DNA from: an uncultured Dehalococcoidia bacterium
GTDB lineage: Bacteria; Chloroflexota; Dehalococcoidia; Lucifugimonadales; G958296245
Length of the DNA: 64,000 nucleotides
Direction of reading: 5' to 3'
NCBI GenBank assembly: GCA_958296245.1
Contig: OY282458.1
Coordinates: 1 to 64,000, forward strand
A program made the translations under genes and the position numbers. Positions 55,279-62,834 of this stretch are shown piece after piece. The notes under the pieces are model-generated. The model was not told the origin of the DNA and did no database searches. It was given only the letters and a program-made list of their open reading frames with translations. Position 1 is the first letter of the stretch, and each line of letters starts with the position of its first letter.

Positions 55279-55827
55279 ATGAAGATATACACCAAGACCG
55301 GAGACGCGGGGGAGACTAGCCTGCTCTTCGGTCCCCGAATCTCCAAGGCCGACCCACGGTGCGACGCATACGGCGCCGCCGATACGGCGGTCTCCGCAAT
55401 GGGCTTGGCTAGGGCGCTCTGCGAGAACAGCCGCGTCAAGGCTCTGCTGCTGAAGGCCCAGCGGGACATGTTCGTAGTCGGCGCGGAGCTCGCGACGGCG
55501 CCATCCGGCCTGGACAGGCTGGAGAGCCGGTTCGGAGCCGTCTCGAACGAGATGGTCGAGTCTCTGGAACGGGCTATCGACGAGGTAGACGCCCAAGTCG
55601 AGCTGCCGAACGCCTTCCTGGTACCCGGAGGCTCGGCTGGGTCAGGCGCGCTGGACCTGGCGCGCTGCCTGGTGCGTGAGGCGGAGCGCAGGGTAGCGGC
55701 ATTAGGCGCGGACCAGACCCCCAATCCTCACCTGCTGCAATATCTGAACCGGCTGTCCGACCTGCTGTTCATGCTGGCCCGGCTGGAGGACAAGGACCTG
55801 CCGTTCGACTTTACGAAAGAGGACTAG
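55279..55827 (+). CDS. PduO-type cob(I)alamin adenosyltransferase
   Basis: 182 residues from ATG 55279. Family signature: MKIYTKTGDAGETSLLFGPR at the N-terminus (ATP-binding TKTGD.G), DAYGAADTAVSAMGLARAL, and C-terminal ARCLVREAERRVAALGAD then LQYLNRLSDLLFMLARLED. It makes adenosylcobalamin from ATP and cob(I)alamin, and so links to the riboswitch-controlled importer at 11.3-14.4 kb. A family B element and a G13 run lie directly upstream. Confidence 0.94.
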   Translation: MKIYTKTGDAGETSLLFGPRISKADPRCDAYGAADTAVSAMGLARALCENSRVKALLLKAQRDMFVVGAELATAPSGLDRLESRFGAVSNEMVESLERAIDEVDAQVELPNAFLVPGGSAGSGALDLARCLVREAERRVAALGADQTPNPHLLQYLNRLSDLLFMLARLEDKDLPFDFTKED

Positions 55828-55961
55828 AGGAGATGCCGGCGGCTGCGATTCACCGGAGCAGGCCATATGCAAGGAGCCTAATGACCATACGGCATGGCCC
55901 GGCATCGCCCGGACCACGGCGAACTGGCGGCGGTCTTCTCCGGCGACCGTGAGGCGCACGT

Positions 55962-56088
55962 CTGCCCGCAGTGGGTCTGGGGGCTATGCCCCCAGTTACC
56001 AAGGGGCGGGCGGGTGGGGATCAAAGACCGTCTGCTTCATCGGGGCTTACGCCAGTCGAAAAGGACCTCACGAACTCTGAACAGTTAC
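55962..56088 (+). repeat. Family A element, left end missing
   Basis: Core GGGGGCTATGCCCCCAGTTA, CAAAGACCGTCTGCTTCATC, GCCAGTCGAAAAGGACCTCA and right terminus CTCACGAACTCTGAACAGTT. The left terminus is not recognisable. The gap 55828-56141 holds nothing else. Confidence 0.8.
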
Positions 56089-56141
56089 ACTGCCCAGACT
56101 GAACGGCTACTGCACTAAGGGTATGCTACGATAACCGAGTC

Positions 56142-56762
56142 ATGCGGACCCCCAAGATAGCAGTCGTCGATTACCAGGCCGGCAACCTGAGGAGCGTCCA
56201 AAAGGCGCTGGAGAGGTACGGGGCCGAAGCGGTGGTGACGAGCGGGGCCTCCGTCATCGGAGACGCCGACGCTCTGGTCTTCCCCGGTCAGGGCGCCAAC
56301 GACTCGTCGATGCGGGCGCTGCGCGCCAGAACGCTGGTCGATCCCATCAGCCGTTTCATCGCCAGCGGCAGGCCCTTCCTCGGCGTGTGTCTGGGACTCC
56401 AGCTGCTGCTGGAGTCGTCCGACGAGGGCGTGGAGCCGGGCTTAGGCACACTGCCGGGGCGCGTGCGGGCGCTGCCCCGAGGGCTGAAGGTGCCCCACAT
56501 GGGCTGGAATCAAGTGGAGTTCGTAAGGGAGCATCCCGTCTTCGAAGGCGTGCCGACGGGGTCGTATTTCTACTTCGTACATAGCTACTACGCCGACCCC
56601 GAGGACAAGGGGCTCGTCGCAGGCACCACGTCCTACGGCGTGGAGTTCTGCTCCGTGGTGGCGTACGAAAACGTCGTCGCTACTCAGTTCCACCCGGAGA
56701 AGAGCGGCGCTGCGGGGTTGAAACTATACGAGAACTTCGTCCACGCGGCGAGCTGGGGCTAG
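56142..56762 (+). CDS. hisH: Imidazole glycerol phosphate synthase, glutaminase subunit
   Basis: 206 residues. Class I amidotransferase: KIAVVDYQAGNLRSVQKALE, LVFPGQGAND, the catalytic Cys in FLGVCLGLQLLLESSDEG, PHMGWNQVEF, and the His/Glu pair in ATQFHPEKSG. It feeds ammonia to HisF. It is the first gene of the his cluster. Confidence 0.96.
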   Translation: MRTPKIAVVDYQAGNLRSVQKALERYGAEAVVTSGASVIGDADALVFPGQGANDSSMRALRARTLVDPISRFIASGRPFLGVCLGLQLLLESSDEGVEPGLGTLPGRVRALPRGLKVPHMGWNQVEFVREHPVFEGVPTGSYFYFVHSYYADPEDKGLVAGTTSYGVEFCSVVAYENVVATQFHPEKSGAAGLKLYENFVHAASWG

Positions 56763-56778
56763 GCGCCGCCGGAGCATT

Positions 56779-57504
56779 ATGGAAGTCATCCCGGCCATCG
56801 ACATCAGGGGCGGCAGGTGCGTCCGGCTGTATCAGGGCGACTACCAGCGGGAAACCGTCTACTCCGACTCGCCGGTAGACGTGGCGGTGCATTGGGTCGA
56901 GTTGGGCGCGGCGCGTATACACGTCGTGGACCTGGACGCGGCAAGAGAGGGCGTCCCGGTCAATCATCAGACGGCCGGCGCCATCGCCGCCACCGTACCG
57001 GTGCCGGTCCAGCTCGGGGGAGGCTTGCGGAGCCTGGAGGCGGCCAGCCGTGCGGCGGCTCTGGGGCTTAGCCGCGTGGTCATCGGCACGGCGGCTGCAA
57101 GAGACACGGGCTTTGTGCAGAGGGTGTGCGAGGCCCTGGGACCCGAACGGGTTGTCGTGAGCATCGACGCGCGGGACGGATACGTGGCCCTCAACGGGTG
57201 GACCCAGACAACGCGGCTGCGCGTCCCGGATCTGCTGTATGGGCTGGAGACCGCCGGGGTCTGCCGATTCGTCTACACGGACATCTCCAAAGACGGCACT
57301 CTGACCGAGCCCAGTTGGGACGAGATCGTCAAGGTCCACGCGAGCACGAGCCTCAAAATGCTCGTTGCCGGAGGCGTCTCCTCAATCGACCACCTGCTCA
57401 GGCTCAGGGAAATCGGGGTCGAAGCTGCGATTGTAGGCAAAGCCGTTTATACTGGAGACGTGAGCCTGAGCGAGGCCGTCGCGGTCCTCGCCGGCGCAAG
57501 CTAG
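56779..57504 (+). CDS. hisA: ProFAR isomerase
   Basis: 241 residues, a beta/alpha barrel. MEVIPAIDIRGGRCVRLYQG, HVVDLDAAREGVPVN, VPVQLGGGLRSLEAAS, VVIGTAAARDTGFVQRVCEA, VSIDARDGYVALNGW, YTDISKDGTLTEPSWD and LVAGGVSSIDHLLRLREIGV. The two catalytic Asp (AID, SIDA) are present. It isomerises ProFAR to PRFAR, the HisF substrate. Confidence 0.96.
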   Translation: MEVIPAIDIRGGRCVRLYQGDYQRETVYSDSPVDVAVHWVELGAARIHVVDLDAAREGVPVNHQTAGAIAATVPVPVQLGGGLRSLEAASRAAALGLSRVVIGTAAARDTGFVQRVCEALGPERVVVSIDARDGYVALNGWTQTTRLRVPDLLYGLETAGVCRFVYTDISKDGTLTEPSWDEIVKVHASTSLKMLVAGGVSSIDHLLRLREIGVEAAIVGKAVYTGDVSLSEAVAVLAGAS

Positions 57505-57523
57505 AACACTGACCCCGCAGAAG

Positions 57524-58084
57524 ATGCCAACCAAGTTCGACCCCGCCAACATAGACCTGCTCCTGGGCAAAGGACGCCTGGATACGCACCGCCTCCTCTC
57601 CGTGATCCCGGTGCTCCCGCATCACGTCGTCGCGGACATCGGGTGCGGCCCGGGGTACTTCACCGTCCCGCTCGCCAAGTTCCTCTTCGACGGCAAGGTG
57701 TACGCCTTGGACGTCCAGAAGGAGATGATCGAGGCGGCCAAGGAGCGTGTGGCCTCGATCCGGCTGTCCAACGTCGAGTTCGTCGAGTCGGAGGAAAAGA
57801 AGGTGCCCCTGGAAGACGGCAGTCTCGACGGCGCGCTGCTGGCGTTCGTCCTCCAGGAGGCGGACAACCCGCGGACGCTCCTGAAGGAGGCGTTGCGGTG
57901 CCTGAGGACGACCGGCTGGCTTGCCGTGTTGGAGTGGCAGAAGAAGACGATGGATGAAGGGCCTCCGCTGACGCAGCGAATCGACGAGCAGAAGATGATG
58001 GACATGGCGGCGGAACTGGGGCTCCGCTTTACCGCCCGCCGCGACATCGACGGCAAGCAGTACCTGCTCCTACTGAGGAAGTAG
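57524..58084 (+). CDS. Class I SAM-dependent methyltransferase in the his cluster
   Basis: 186 residues. SAM motif [20 protein letters not shown], motif [20 protein letters not shown], and [20 protein letters not shown]. The C-terminal half has [20 protein letters not shown] and a final KQYLLLLRK. It resembles UbiE/Methyltransf_11-type enzymes. It lies between hisA and hisF with a 19-bp gap on one side and 1 bp on the other, so it is co-transcribed. The substrate is unknown; it is not a known step in histidine synthesis. Confidence 0.9.
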   Translation: MPTKFDPANIDLLLGKGRLDTHRLLSVIPVLPHHVVADIGCGPGYFTVPLAKFLFDGKVYALDVQKEMIEAAKERVASIRLSNVEFVESEEKKVPLEDGSLDGALLAFVLQEADNPRTLLKEALRCLRTTGWLAVLEWQKKTMDEGPPLTQRIDEQKMMDMAAELGLRFTARRDIDGKQYLLLLRK

Positions 58085-58085
58085 G

Positions 58086-58910
58086 GTGCTCACCAAGCGC
58101 ATAATCCCGTGCCTGGACATCGACGGGGGCAGGGTGGTCAAGGGAGTCAGCTTCGTCAACATCCGCGACGCAGGCGACCCGGCGGAACTGGCCGCCTTCT
58201 ATGACAGCGAGGGCGCCGACGAGCTCGTATTCTTGGACATCACGGCCAGTTCGGATGGACGGGACATCATGATCGACATTGTGCGGCAGGTGTCCGAGCG
58301 GGTGTTCATCCCGCTGACGGTGGGAGGCGGCATACGCTCAGTGGAAGACGTGCGGCGTATGCTGGAAGCCGGGGCTGACAAGGTGTCCCTCAACACGGCC
58401 GCCGTGCACAACCCTCAGTTGGTCAAAGAAACGTCGGACTTCTTCGGCTCCCAATGCATAGTAGTGGCCATCGACTACAAAGCCACCGAGAAGATCGAGG
58501 GCGGCACGGCGCCGCCACTGATCGGCGATCTGCCGCTGGGGCCCGCTTCCAAGTGGGAGGTTTACACCCACGGGGGCCGCAAGCCCACCGGCGTGGATGC
58601 CGTGAGATGGGCGGAGCGGGCATCCGAACTGGGGGCCGGCGAGCTCTTGGTAACCAGCATGAACACGGACGGCCAGCAGAGCGGGTACGATCTGGAGTAC
58701 ACCCGCGAGGTGTCCGAGCAGGTAACGGTGCCGGTCATAGCCAGCGGCGGGGTCGGCAATCTGACCCACTTGGACGACGCGATCAAGATAGGCAAGGCGG
58801 ACGCGGTGCTCGCGGCTAGCATCTTCCACTACGGCACGTACAGAATCTCGGAGGCCAAGGACTACCTTGGCAAGAGAGGCGTACCGGTCCGGCCCGTGCA
58901 GGTCCAGTAG
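58086..58910 (+). CDS. hisF: Imidazole glycerol phosphate synthase, cyclase subunit
   Basis: 274 residues from GTG 58086, slightly longer than the usual about 253. [104 protein letters not shown] and [16 protein letters not shown]. Both catalytic Asp are present. An insert of about 20 residues ([16 protein letters not shown]) follows the second Asp. The stop codon lies within the left terminus of a family B element. Confidence 0.96.
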   Translation: MLTKRIIPCLDIDGGRVVKGVSFVNIRDAGDPAELAAFYDSEGADELVFLDITASSDGRDIMIDIVRQVSERVFIPLTVGGGIRSVEDVRRMLEAGADKVSLNTAAVHNPQLVKETSDFFGSQCIVVAIDYKATEKIEGGTAPPLIGDLPLGPASKWEVYTHGGRKPTGVDAVRWAERASELGAGELLVTSMNTDGQQSGYDLEYTREVSEQVTVPVIASGGVGNLTHLDDAIKIGKADAVLAASIFHYGTYRISEAKDYLGKRGVPVRPVQVQ

Positions 58911-59132
58911 GCTGCGGGGCCGAGAGGCTTTCCCCTTCCAGCAGGGGTCTGGAGGCTTGCGCCCCCAGTTACCAAGGGGCGGTGGGGATCAAAGACGCCT
59001 GCTTTATCGGGGCTACGCCAGTCGAAAAGCCTCACCAAGTCCGAACAGCTACCGGATATAAAATCTCTTCCTCTTCCTGGCAGGATGGGGGAATTAAGGA
59101 AGATCCGTGAAGGTTTCTTCCGCAGCCTGCTA
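58904..59132 (+). repeat. Nested repeat: family A core inside family B
   Basis: Family B left terminus (GTAGGCTGCGG, overlapping the hisF stop) and right terminus CCGCAGCCTGCTAG (ending near 59132). Between them lies a family A body: CCCCCAGTTACCAAGGGGC, CCTGCTTTATCGGGGCTACG, GCCAGTCGAAAAGCCTCACC, CCGAACAGCTACC. Then TATAAA (59057-59062) and the B stem. It separates hisIE from the rest of the his cluster. Confidence 0.78.
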
Positions 59133-59188
59133 GTGGGCCTGTAGGCGTTGCGGGGCCGTTTGGGGGAGGCCCACCAGGGGAGCCTGCG

Positions 59189-59833
59189 ATGAGCGATACG
59201 GAAGACCGCGCGACCCCCATGGTCGCACTTGACGACAAGGGGTTGGCGCCGGCCATAGTCCAGCACGCCGAGACGGGCGACGTGCTCATGCTCGGCTACG
59301 TGAATCCCAGTTCGCTGGCCAAGACGCTGAAGGGCGGAACAGTCTGGTTCTATAGCCGCAGCAGGTCGGAGCTATGGCACAAGGGTGAGCAGTCCGGCAA
59401 CTATCTCCGCGTCAGGGCGGCGTCCGTCGACTGTGACGGCGACGCGATTCTCCTAAAGGTGACCCCCGACGGGCCTACGTGCCACACCGGGAACCCCACC
59501 TGCTTCTTCACCCCGTTGGAAGGCGTCCCAGAGTACTCGAACCGAGACAGCGGCCCGGCCATCCTCGAGGAGCTTTTCTCCGTAATCCAGAGCCGCAAGC
59601 GCGCCCTGCCGGAGGACAGCTATACGGCTCAACTCCTCCGGCAGGGCGTCGACCGCGTCAGCCAGAAGGTCATCGAGGAGGCGGGAGAGACGGCCATAGC
59701 GGGGGTTAGGGGGGACGCGGACCGCCTCGCCGAGGAGGCCGCCGACCTGTTGTACCATACCCTAGTGCTGTTATCCGCCGCCGACGCAACGCCCGAGCAG
59801 GTCTGGGCCAGTTTGAGGAGACGTAGGCGGTAG
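59189..59833 (+). CDS. hisI: Bifunctional phosphoribosyl-AMP cyclohydrolase / phosphoribosyl-ATP pyrophosphatase
   Basis: 214 residues, a HisIE fusion. N-terminal cyclohydrolase: PAIVQHAETGDVLMLGYVNP, GTVWFYSRSRSELWHKGEQS, zinc ligands in VDCDGDAILLKV and PTCHTGNPTCFF. C-terminal pyrophosphatase: LFSVIQSRKRALPEDSYTAQ, VIEEAGETAIAGVRGDADRL, EEAADLLYHTLVLLSA. It carries out histidine steps 2 and 3. It stands 278 bp from hisF because of the nested repeat. Confidence 0.96.
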   Translation: MSDTEDRATPMVALDDKGLAPAIVQHAETGDVLMLGYVNPSSLAKTLKGGTVWFYSRSRSELWHKGEQSGNYLRVRAASVDCDGDAILLKVTPDGPTCHTGNPTCFFTPLEGVPEYSNRDSGPAILEELFSVIQSRKRALPEDSYTAQLLRQGVDRVSQKVIEEAGETAIAGVRGDADRLAEEAADLLYHTLVLLSAADATPEQVWASLRRRRR

Positions 59834-59851
59834 CTGTTCCGGCCCCGGCGG

Positions 59852-60055
59852 CTATGAGAGCCCGAAGCGCCTCTTCAGCCGCTCCACCCGGCCCTCGGTG
59901 TCTACGATGCGCTGCTCACCCGTATAGAACGGATGGCACCGATTGCAGAGCTCCACTCTGAGCTGGGGCTTCGTGGACCCCGTCGTGAAGGTGCTCCCGC
60001 AGGAGCAGGTCACGACGGCGTTCGCATAGTACTGGGGATGTATCCCTGCCTTCAT
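59852..60055 (-). CDS. rpmE: 50S ribosomal protein L31, zinc type
   Basis: 67 residues. [20 protein letters not shown], then [20 protein letters not shown] and [13 protein letters not shown]. The four Cys (CSC, CNRC) form the zinc site of the C+ form, suggesting zinc is normally available. It is last in the rplU-rpmA-rpmE run. Confidence 0.96.
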   Translation of the reverse strand: MKAGIHPQYYANAVVTCSCGSTFTTGSTKPQLRVELCNRCHPFYTGEQRIVDTEGRVERLKRRFGLS

Positions 60056-60057
60056 GC

Positions 60058-60321
60058 CTAACTCCCGATCTCGGGATAGACGCTGGCACGTTTCTTATCC
60101 CGCCGGACATGCTCGAACTTGACCGTCCCGTCGACCTTGGCGAAGAGGGTATGGTCCCTCCCCAAGCCGACGTTCCTGCCGGGTTCTATCCGGGTCCCGC
60201 GCTGGCGTACGATGATGGACCCGGCGGGGACCCACTCGCTGTCATACCGCTTCACGCCAAGCCGCTGCCCCTGGCTGTCCCGGCCATTCCTAGTGCTCCC
60301 GCCACCCTTCTTATGCGCCAT
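60058..60321 (-). CDS. rpmA: 50S ribosomal protein L27
   Basis: 87 residues. [60 protein letters not shown]. No N-terminal prepeptide, unlike Firmicutes L27. It overlaps the 3' end of rplU by 11 bp. Confidence 0.97.
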   Translation of the reverse strand: MAHKKGGGSTRNGRDSQGQRLGVKRYDSEWVPAGSIIVRQRGTRIEPGRNVGLGRDHTLFAKVDGTVKFEHVRRDKKRASVYPEIGS

Positions 60322-60649
60322 TTGGGATCTCCTGCGCCGAAATAGCCGTCACCCTCAAGTCGGTGTACGGCTGCCGGTGTCCCCTTCTGCGCCGATACCG
60401 CGTCTTCCGTTTGTACTTGAAGACGACGGTCTTGCTGCCTCTACCTTCACCCACGGCTTGGGCCGTTACCACGACACCCTCGACCTTTGGAGTCCCCAGA
60501 ACGACGTCCCCGTCCCTAGAGACCATGAGCACGTTGCTCAGCTCCACCAAGTCCCCCTCGTCGCAATCGATGGATTCGACGCGAAGCCTATCGCCGGGTT
60601 GGACCCAGTACTGTTTGCCGCCCGTCTCTACTATTGCGTAAGTCCCCAC
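60311..60649 (-). CDS. rplU: 50S ribosomal protein L21
   Basis: 112 residues. [60 protein letters not shown] and YTDLRVTAI. It is the first gene of the ribosomal run; transcription is likely from a box near 60752. Confidence 0.96.
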   Translation of the reverse strand: MGTYAIVETGGKQYWVQPGDRLRVESIDCDEGDLVELSNVLMVSRDGDVVLGTPKVEGVVVTAQAVGEGRGSKTVVFKYKRKTRYRRRRGHRQPYTDLRVTAISAQEIPNGA

Positions 60650-60751
60650 TGGAACTCTCCAAACTGGATGGCTGAGGCTACCTGTCAGCAGTCACGCAGA
60701 GGGCCCCAAGCATACCGGGGTCTCTCTTGCGAAATAGGCGCCGGCGACCTC

Positions 60752-60757
60752 AGTATA
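60752..60757 (-). promoter_or_regulatory. -10 box (TATACT) for the rplU operon
   Basis: On the minus strand TATACT lies about 105 bp before the L21 start, leaving a GC-rich leader with a possible hairpin (GGCCCC/GGGGTC near 60695-60715). The -35 region is weak. Confidence 0.4.
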
Positions 60758-60836
60758 TCATACCGGGTCGGGGAGCCGTGGGAGGCGTTGGCGCCCAGCC
60801 TCCGGGAGCCATGCCTGTCAAGGGGGGTAGGAACCT

Positions 60837-60977
60837 CTACGCCTTGCCTATCCGGAACACCGTCGTCCCACAGGTGGAGCAGGTCCCCTGAGTGGCCGGG
60901 CGGCCGTTCTTAAGTGTCGTGGCCTGGGGATTGCTGATCTCCTTCTTAGTCCTGCACTTGAAGCAATACGCCTCCAT
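60837..60977 (-). CDS. DUF5679 zinc-ribbon mini-protein
   Basis: 46 residues: [46 protein letters not shown]. Two CxxC pairs form a zinc ribbon. The conserved middle ([13 protein letters not shown]) matches the DUF5679 family, common in Chloroflexota and Actinobacteria. AGGAGG lies upstream of the ATG. Its function is unknown; it lies upstream of the ribosomal-protein run and on the same strand. Confidence 0.9.
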   Translation of the reverse strand: MEAYCFKCRTKKEISNPQATTLKNGRPATQGTCSTCGTTVFRIGKA

Positions 60978-61204
60978 CAAACAGCCTCCTAAGGGAAGGT
61001 AGCTTGAAGATTACATCGTCCTCGCGGCCGGTGTCAATACGGAATAAGAATCAGGATTGTGAGGATGGAGCGGTACGGGTGATTCATGGGGTAACCCCTA
61101 TACGTTGAGCGCTTGCGGAGTGGCTGGGGACTGGATTCGAGCTTCCGCCGGAATGATGGTTGTTCAAGGGTCTCCGGAGGGGGGGGGGATTTGGGGACCT
61201 TGCG

Positions 61205-61255
61205 TCACCTTGTATCACCTTGTGGTATGTATTACAGTAATCGTGACTCACCTTG
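61205..61255 (+). repeat. TCACCTTG repeats and an ATTACAGTAAT palindrome
   Basis: TCACCTTG occurs at 61205, 61215 and 61248. The first two are exactly 10 bp apart. ATTACAGTAAT (61231-61241) is a perfect palindrome between them. They lie 24-74 bp before the next start codon, as an operator would. The rest of 60978-61278 is relatively AT-rich, contains a G10 run at 61179-61188, and shows no gene. Confidence 0.5.
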
Positions 61256-61278
61256 AATGATGACCTGATGCATGGAGG

Positions 61279-61524
61279 ATGGTTGTACAAGTGGAGACCT
61301 ATAGCGACTTCCTTTTCGCGAGGCCGTCTTTCCTGGAGGGCGTGGCTCGGATATTCGACCTTGGCGATACCATGAATGAGTACAACGTTTCCGATACGGG
61401 CCAGGAGGCGGACGCGGCCGCGATACGGATGGACTGGACCGCCATCGGCCAGGATATCGGAGATGCCATGCAGGTGTTTGAGGAAAAAGAACGGGAAGCG
61501 CTTTCGTCTGCTGAGCCGGACTGA
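61279..61524 (+). CDS. Small conserved-looking protein, function unknown
   Basis: 81 residues. VETYSDFLFARPSFLEGVAR, IFDLGDTMNEYNVSDTGQEA and DWTAIGQDIGDAMQVFEEKE read like a real, acidic, helical protein. I recall similar small proteins without a known function. A GTG at 61291 is an alternative start. Repeats resembling an operator lie upstream. Confidence 0.6.
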   Translation: MVVQVETYSDFLFARPSFLEGVARIFDLGDTMNEYNVSDTGQEADAAAIRMDWTAIGQDIGDAMQVFEEKEREALSSAEPD

Positions 61525-61703
61525 TGAGCAGATGAAAGCGTCGCCGTCCCTCGAATCAGCCTGCCGTTCGGCAGGCTGATGTCGTTTCGCCGCAGAAGTC
61601 GGTCGAGATCAGTTCTGCTACCTGGCGTGGGCCTCTCCCCCCGCCGGGCGCGCTGCGTCAGTACGAAGAGACAGTCCCAGGGGCTGCGCGTAGAATTCTG
61701 GAT

Positions 61704-61994
61704 ATGGCCGAGAAGCAGTCCAACCATCGCATGCACATGGAGAAGACGGTCATAGGCGGGGACTCACGTAGGAGCTATCTGGGTCTGGCAGCGGCCTTCT
61801 TCCTATCTGCGATGATCATCGTTGGAGGCGTATATCTCATCGTCAATGGCCACGACTGGGCCGGAGGATTGCTCATAGGGTTGGATCTGGTCGGCTTGGC
61901 GGGTGTGTTCGTGTACGGCACCAATGCCCGCCGCGCTGAACGGGATCGAAAGGCCGAAAGAATGGCTCCGCCGCGTGAGCCTGTCCCAGATTAG
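61704..61994 (+). CDS. Small membrane protein, DUF2335-like
   Basis: 96 residues. A charged N-terminus (KQSNHRMHMEKTVIGGDSRR), two membrane helices (LGLAAAFFLSAMIIVGGVYL and GGLLIGLDLVGLAGVFVYGT) and a basic tail. The pattern resembles DUF2335 membrane proteins. Its last codons and stop lie in the terminal inverted repeat of a family D element, so the C-terminus was probably altered by that insertion. Confidence 0.65.
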   Translation: MAEKQSNHRMHMEKTVIGGDSRRSYLGLAAAFFLSAMIIVGGVYLIVNGHDWAGGLLIGLDLVGLAGVFVYGTNARRAERDRKAERMAPPREPVPD

Positions 61995-62118
61995 TAGGCG
62001 GTGTCGTTTCATTAGGACGGCGCTACACCCATCCGTTCTCTGGTGCAGGCCGGAATCTTAGGGGTGGCGCGGGCGAGCCCCCCGCGTTCCCAGGGAGGCT
62101 CCTACTAATCTGGGACAG
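61981..62118. repeat. Family D element with perfect 18-bp terminal inverted repeats
   Basis: 138 bp bounded by CTGTCCCAGATTAGTAGG (61981-61998) and its exact complement (62101-62118). The interior contains GGCGCTACACCCATCCGT and GGAATCTTAGGGGTGGCGCG, also found near 9,190-9,276 and in part at 19,150. No coding capacity. It fills most of the gap to the VOC gene. Confidence 0.88.
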
Positions 62119-62224
62119 ACTCCGCCTTCAATCCTGATTCAACTGAGACTAGCCGGGGACCGGTACGCGTCGAGCCCAGCGCCAAATCGAAGGGGCGCCC
62201 TCCGCCGCCCGTCGAGCGGCGTGG

Positions 62225-62584
62225 CTAGCTTGGCGTCTCACTGCTCACGAGGCCCACGCAGTTGCCCTCCGGGTCGGAGAACATCGCAAAAGTGACCATG
62301 CCGGGGATACTGGTTACGGGCACCACTATCTCCCCGCCGCGCTCCTCTGCCTCCTTCAGCTTTGCGTCGATCTCCTCAACCTCGACGTAGAACGTGACCG
62401 AGTTCGGCTCGCCGTTCGTCCCCGTGATACCGCCGCTGATCCCCTTGTCGGTATGGGTGTCGACCAAACCGTATCCCATCGGGTTCGACGCGTCGACGTG
62501 CCACCCGAACAGGTCAGCGTAATACTTGTGCAGCTTCTCGGAGCCGCTCGACCGAATCTCGAAATGTACAACCGGGTTGGGCAT
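62225..62584 (-). CDS. VOC (glyoxalase) superfamily protein
   Basis: 119 residues. PNPVVHFEIRSSGSEKLHKY, YADLFGWHVDASNPMGYGLV, SVTFYVEVEEIDAKLKEAEE, GMVTFAMFSDPEGNCVGLV. A typical two-module VOC fold of the type found in small cytosolic proteins; possible metal ligands are His and Glu. The substrate is unknown. Confidence 0.9.
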   Translation of the reverse strand: MPNPVVHFEIRSSGSEKLHKYYADLFGWHVDASNPMGYGLVDTHTDKGISGGITGTNGEPNSVTFYVEVEEIDAKLKEAEERGGEIVVPVTSIPGMVTFAMFSDPEGNCVGLVSSETPS

Positions 62585-62690
62585 GTCCCACCCTCCTACA
62601 CATCAGATTTGCGCCTCGTCGCGTGGCGCTATGGGTAGGCTAGCACTGAAGAACGTTTGTGTCAAGATTCCGCTTGCTGACGTGTTGACG

Positions 62691-62716
62691 GTATCTGTTC
62701 AGACCCTGTGAGACCC
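62691..62716 (+). repeat. Family A left-end fragment
   Basis: GTATCTGTTCAGACCCTGTG then AGACCC matches the left terminus of family A. The rest is absent. The gap 62585-62834 otherwise holds only the mutS promoter region. Confidence 0.6.
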
Positions 62717-62805
62717 AACAAGGCTGCCCAATATAGGGGACCGCTGGATAGGGGCTGCATGATAGGGAGAATGCCCCCGTTCTTCCACCTCGGCCCGCGC
62801 TCCAG

Positions 62806-62811
62806 TAGAAT
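62806..62811 (+). promoter_or_regulatory. -10 box (TAGAAT) for mutS
   Basis: TAGAAT lies 23 bp before the mutS ATG. No strong -35 box is visible at the usual distance. Confidence 0.4.
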
Positions 62812-62834
62812 GGCCGTACCCCGCAAGATGGCTC

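Noticed and set aside
60978-61278. tRNA gene, in particular tRNA-Sec, in the non-coding gaps
   Set aside because: No cloverleaf with a T-loop GTTCGA-type sequence could be found here or in the other gaps by eye.
61299-61736. 145-codon minus-strand frame
   Set aside because: Antisense to two better genes, with no family features.
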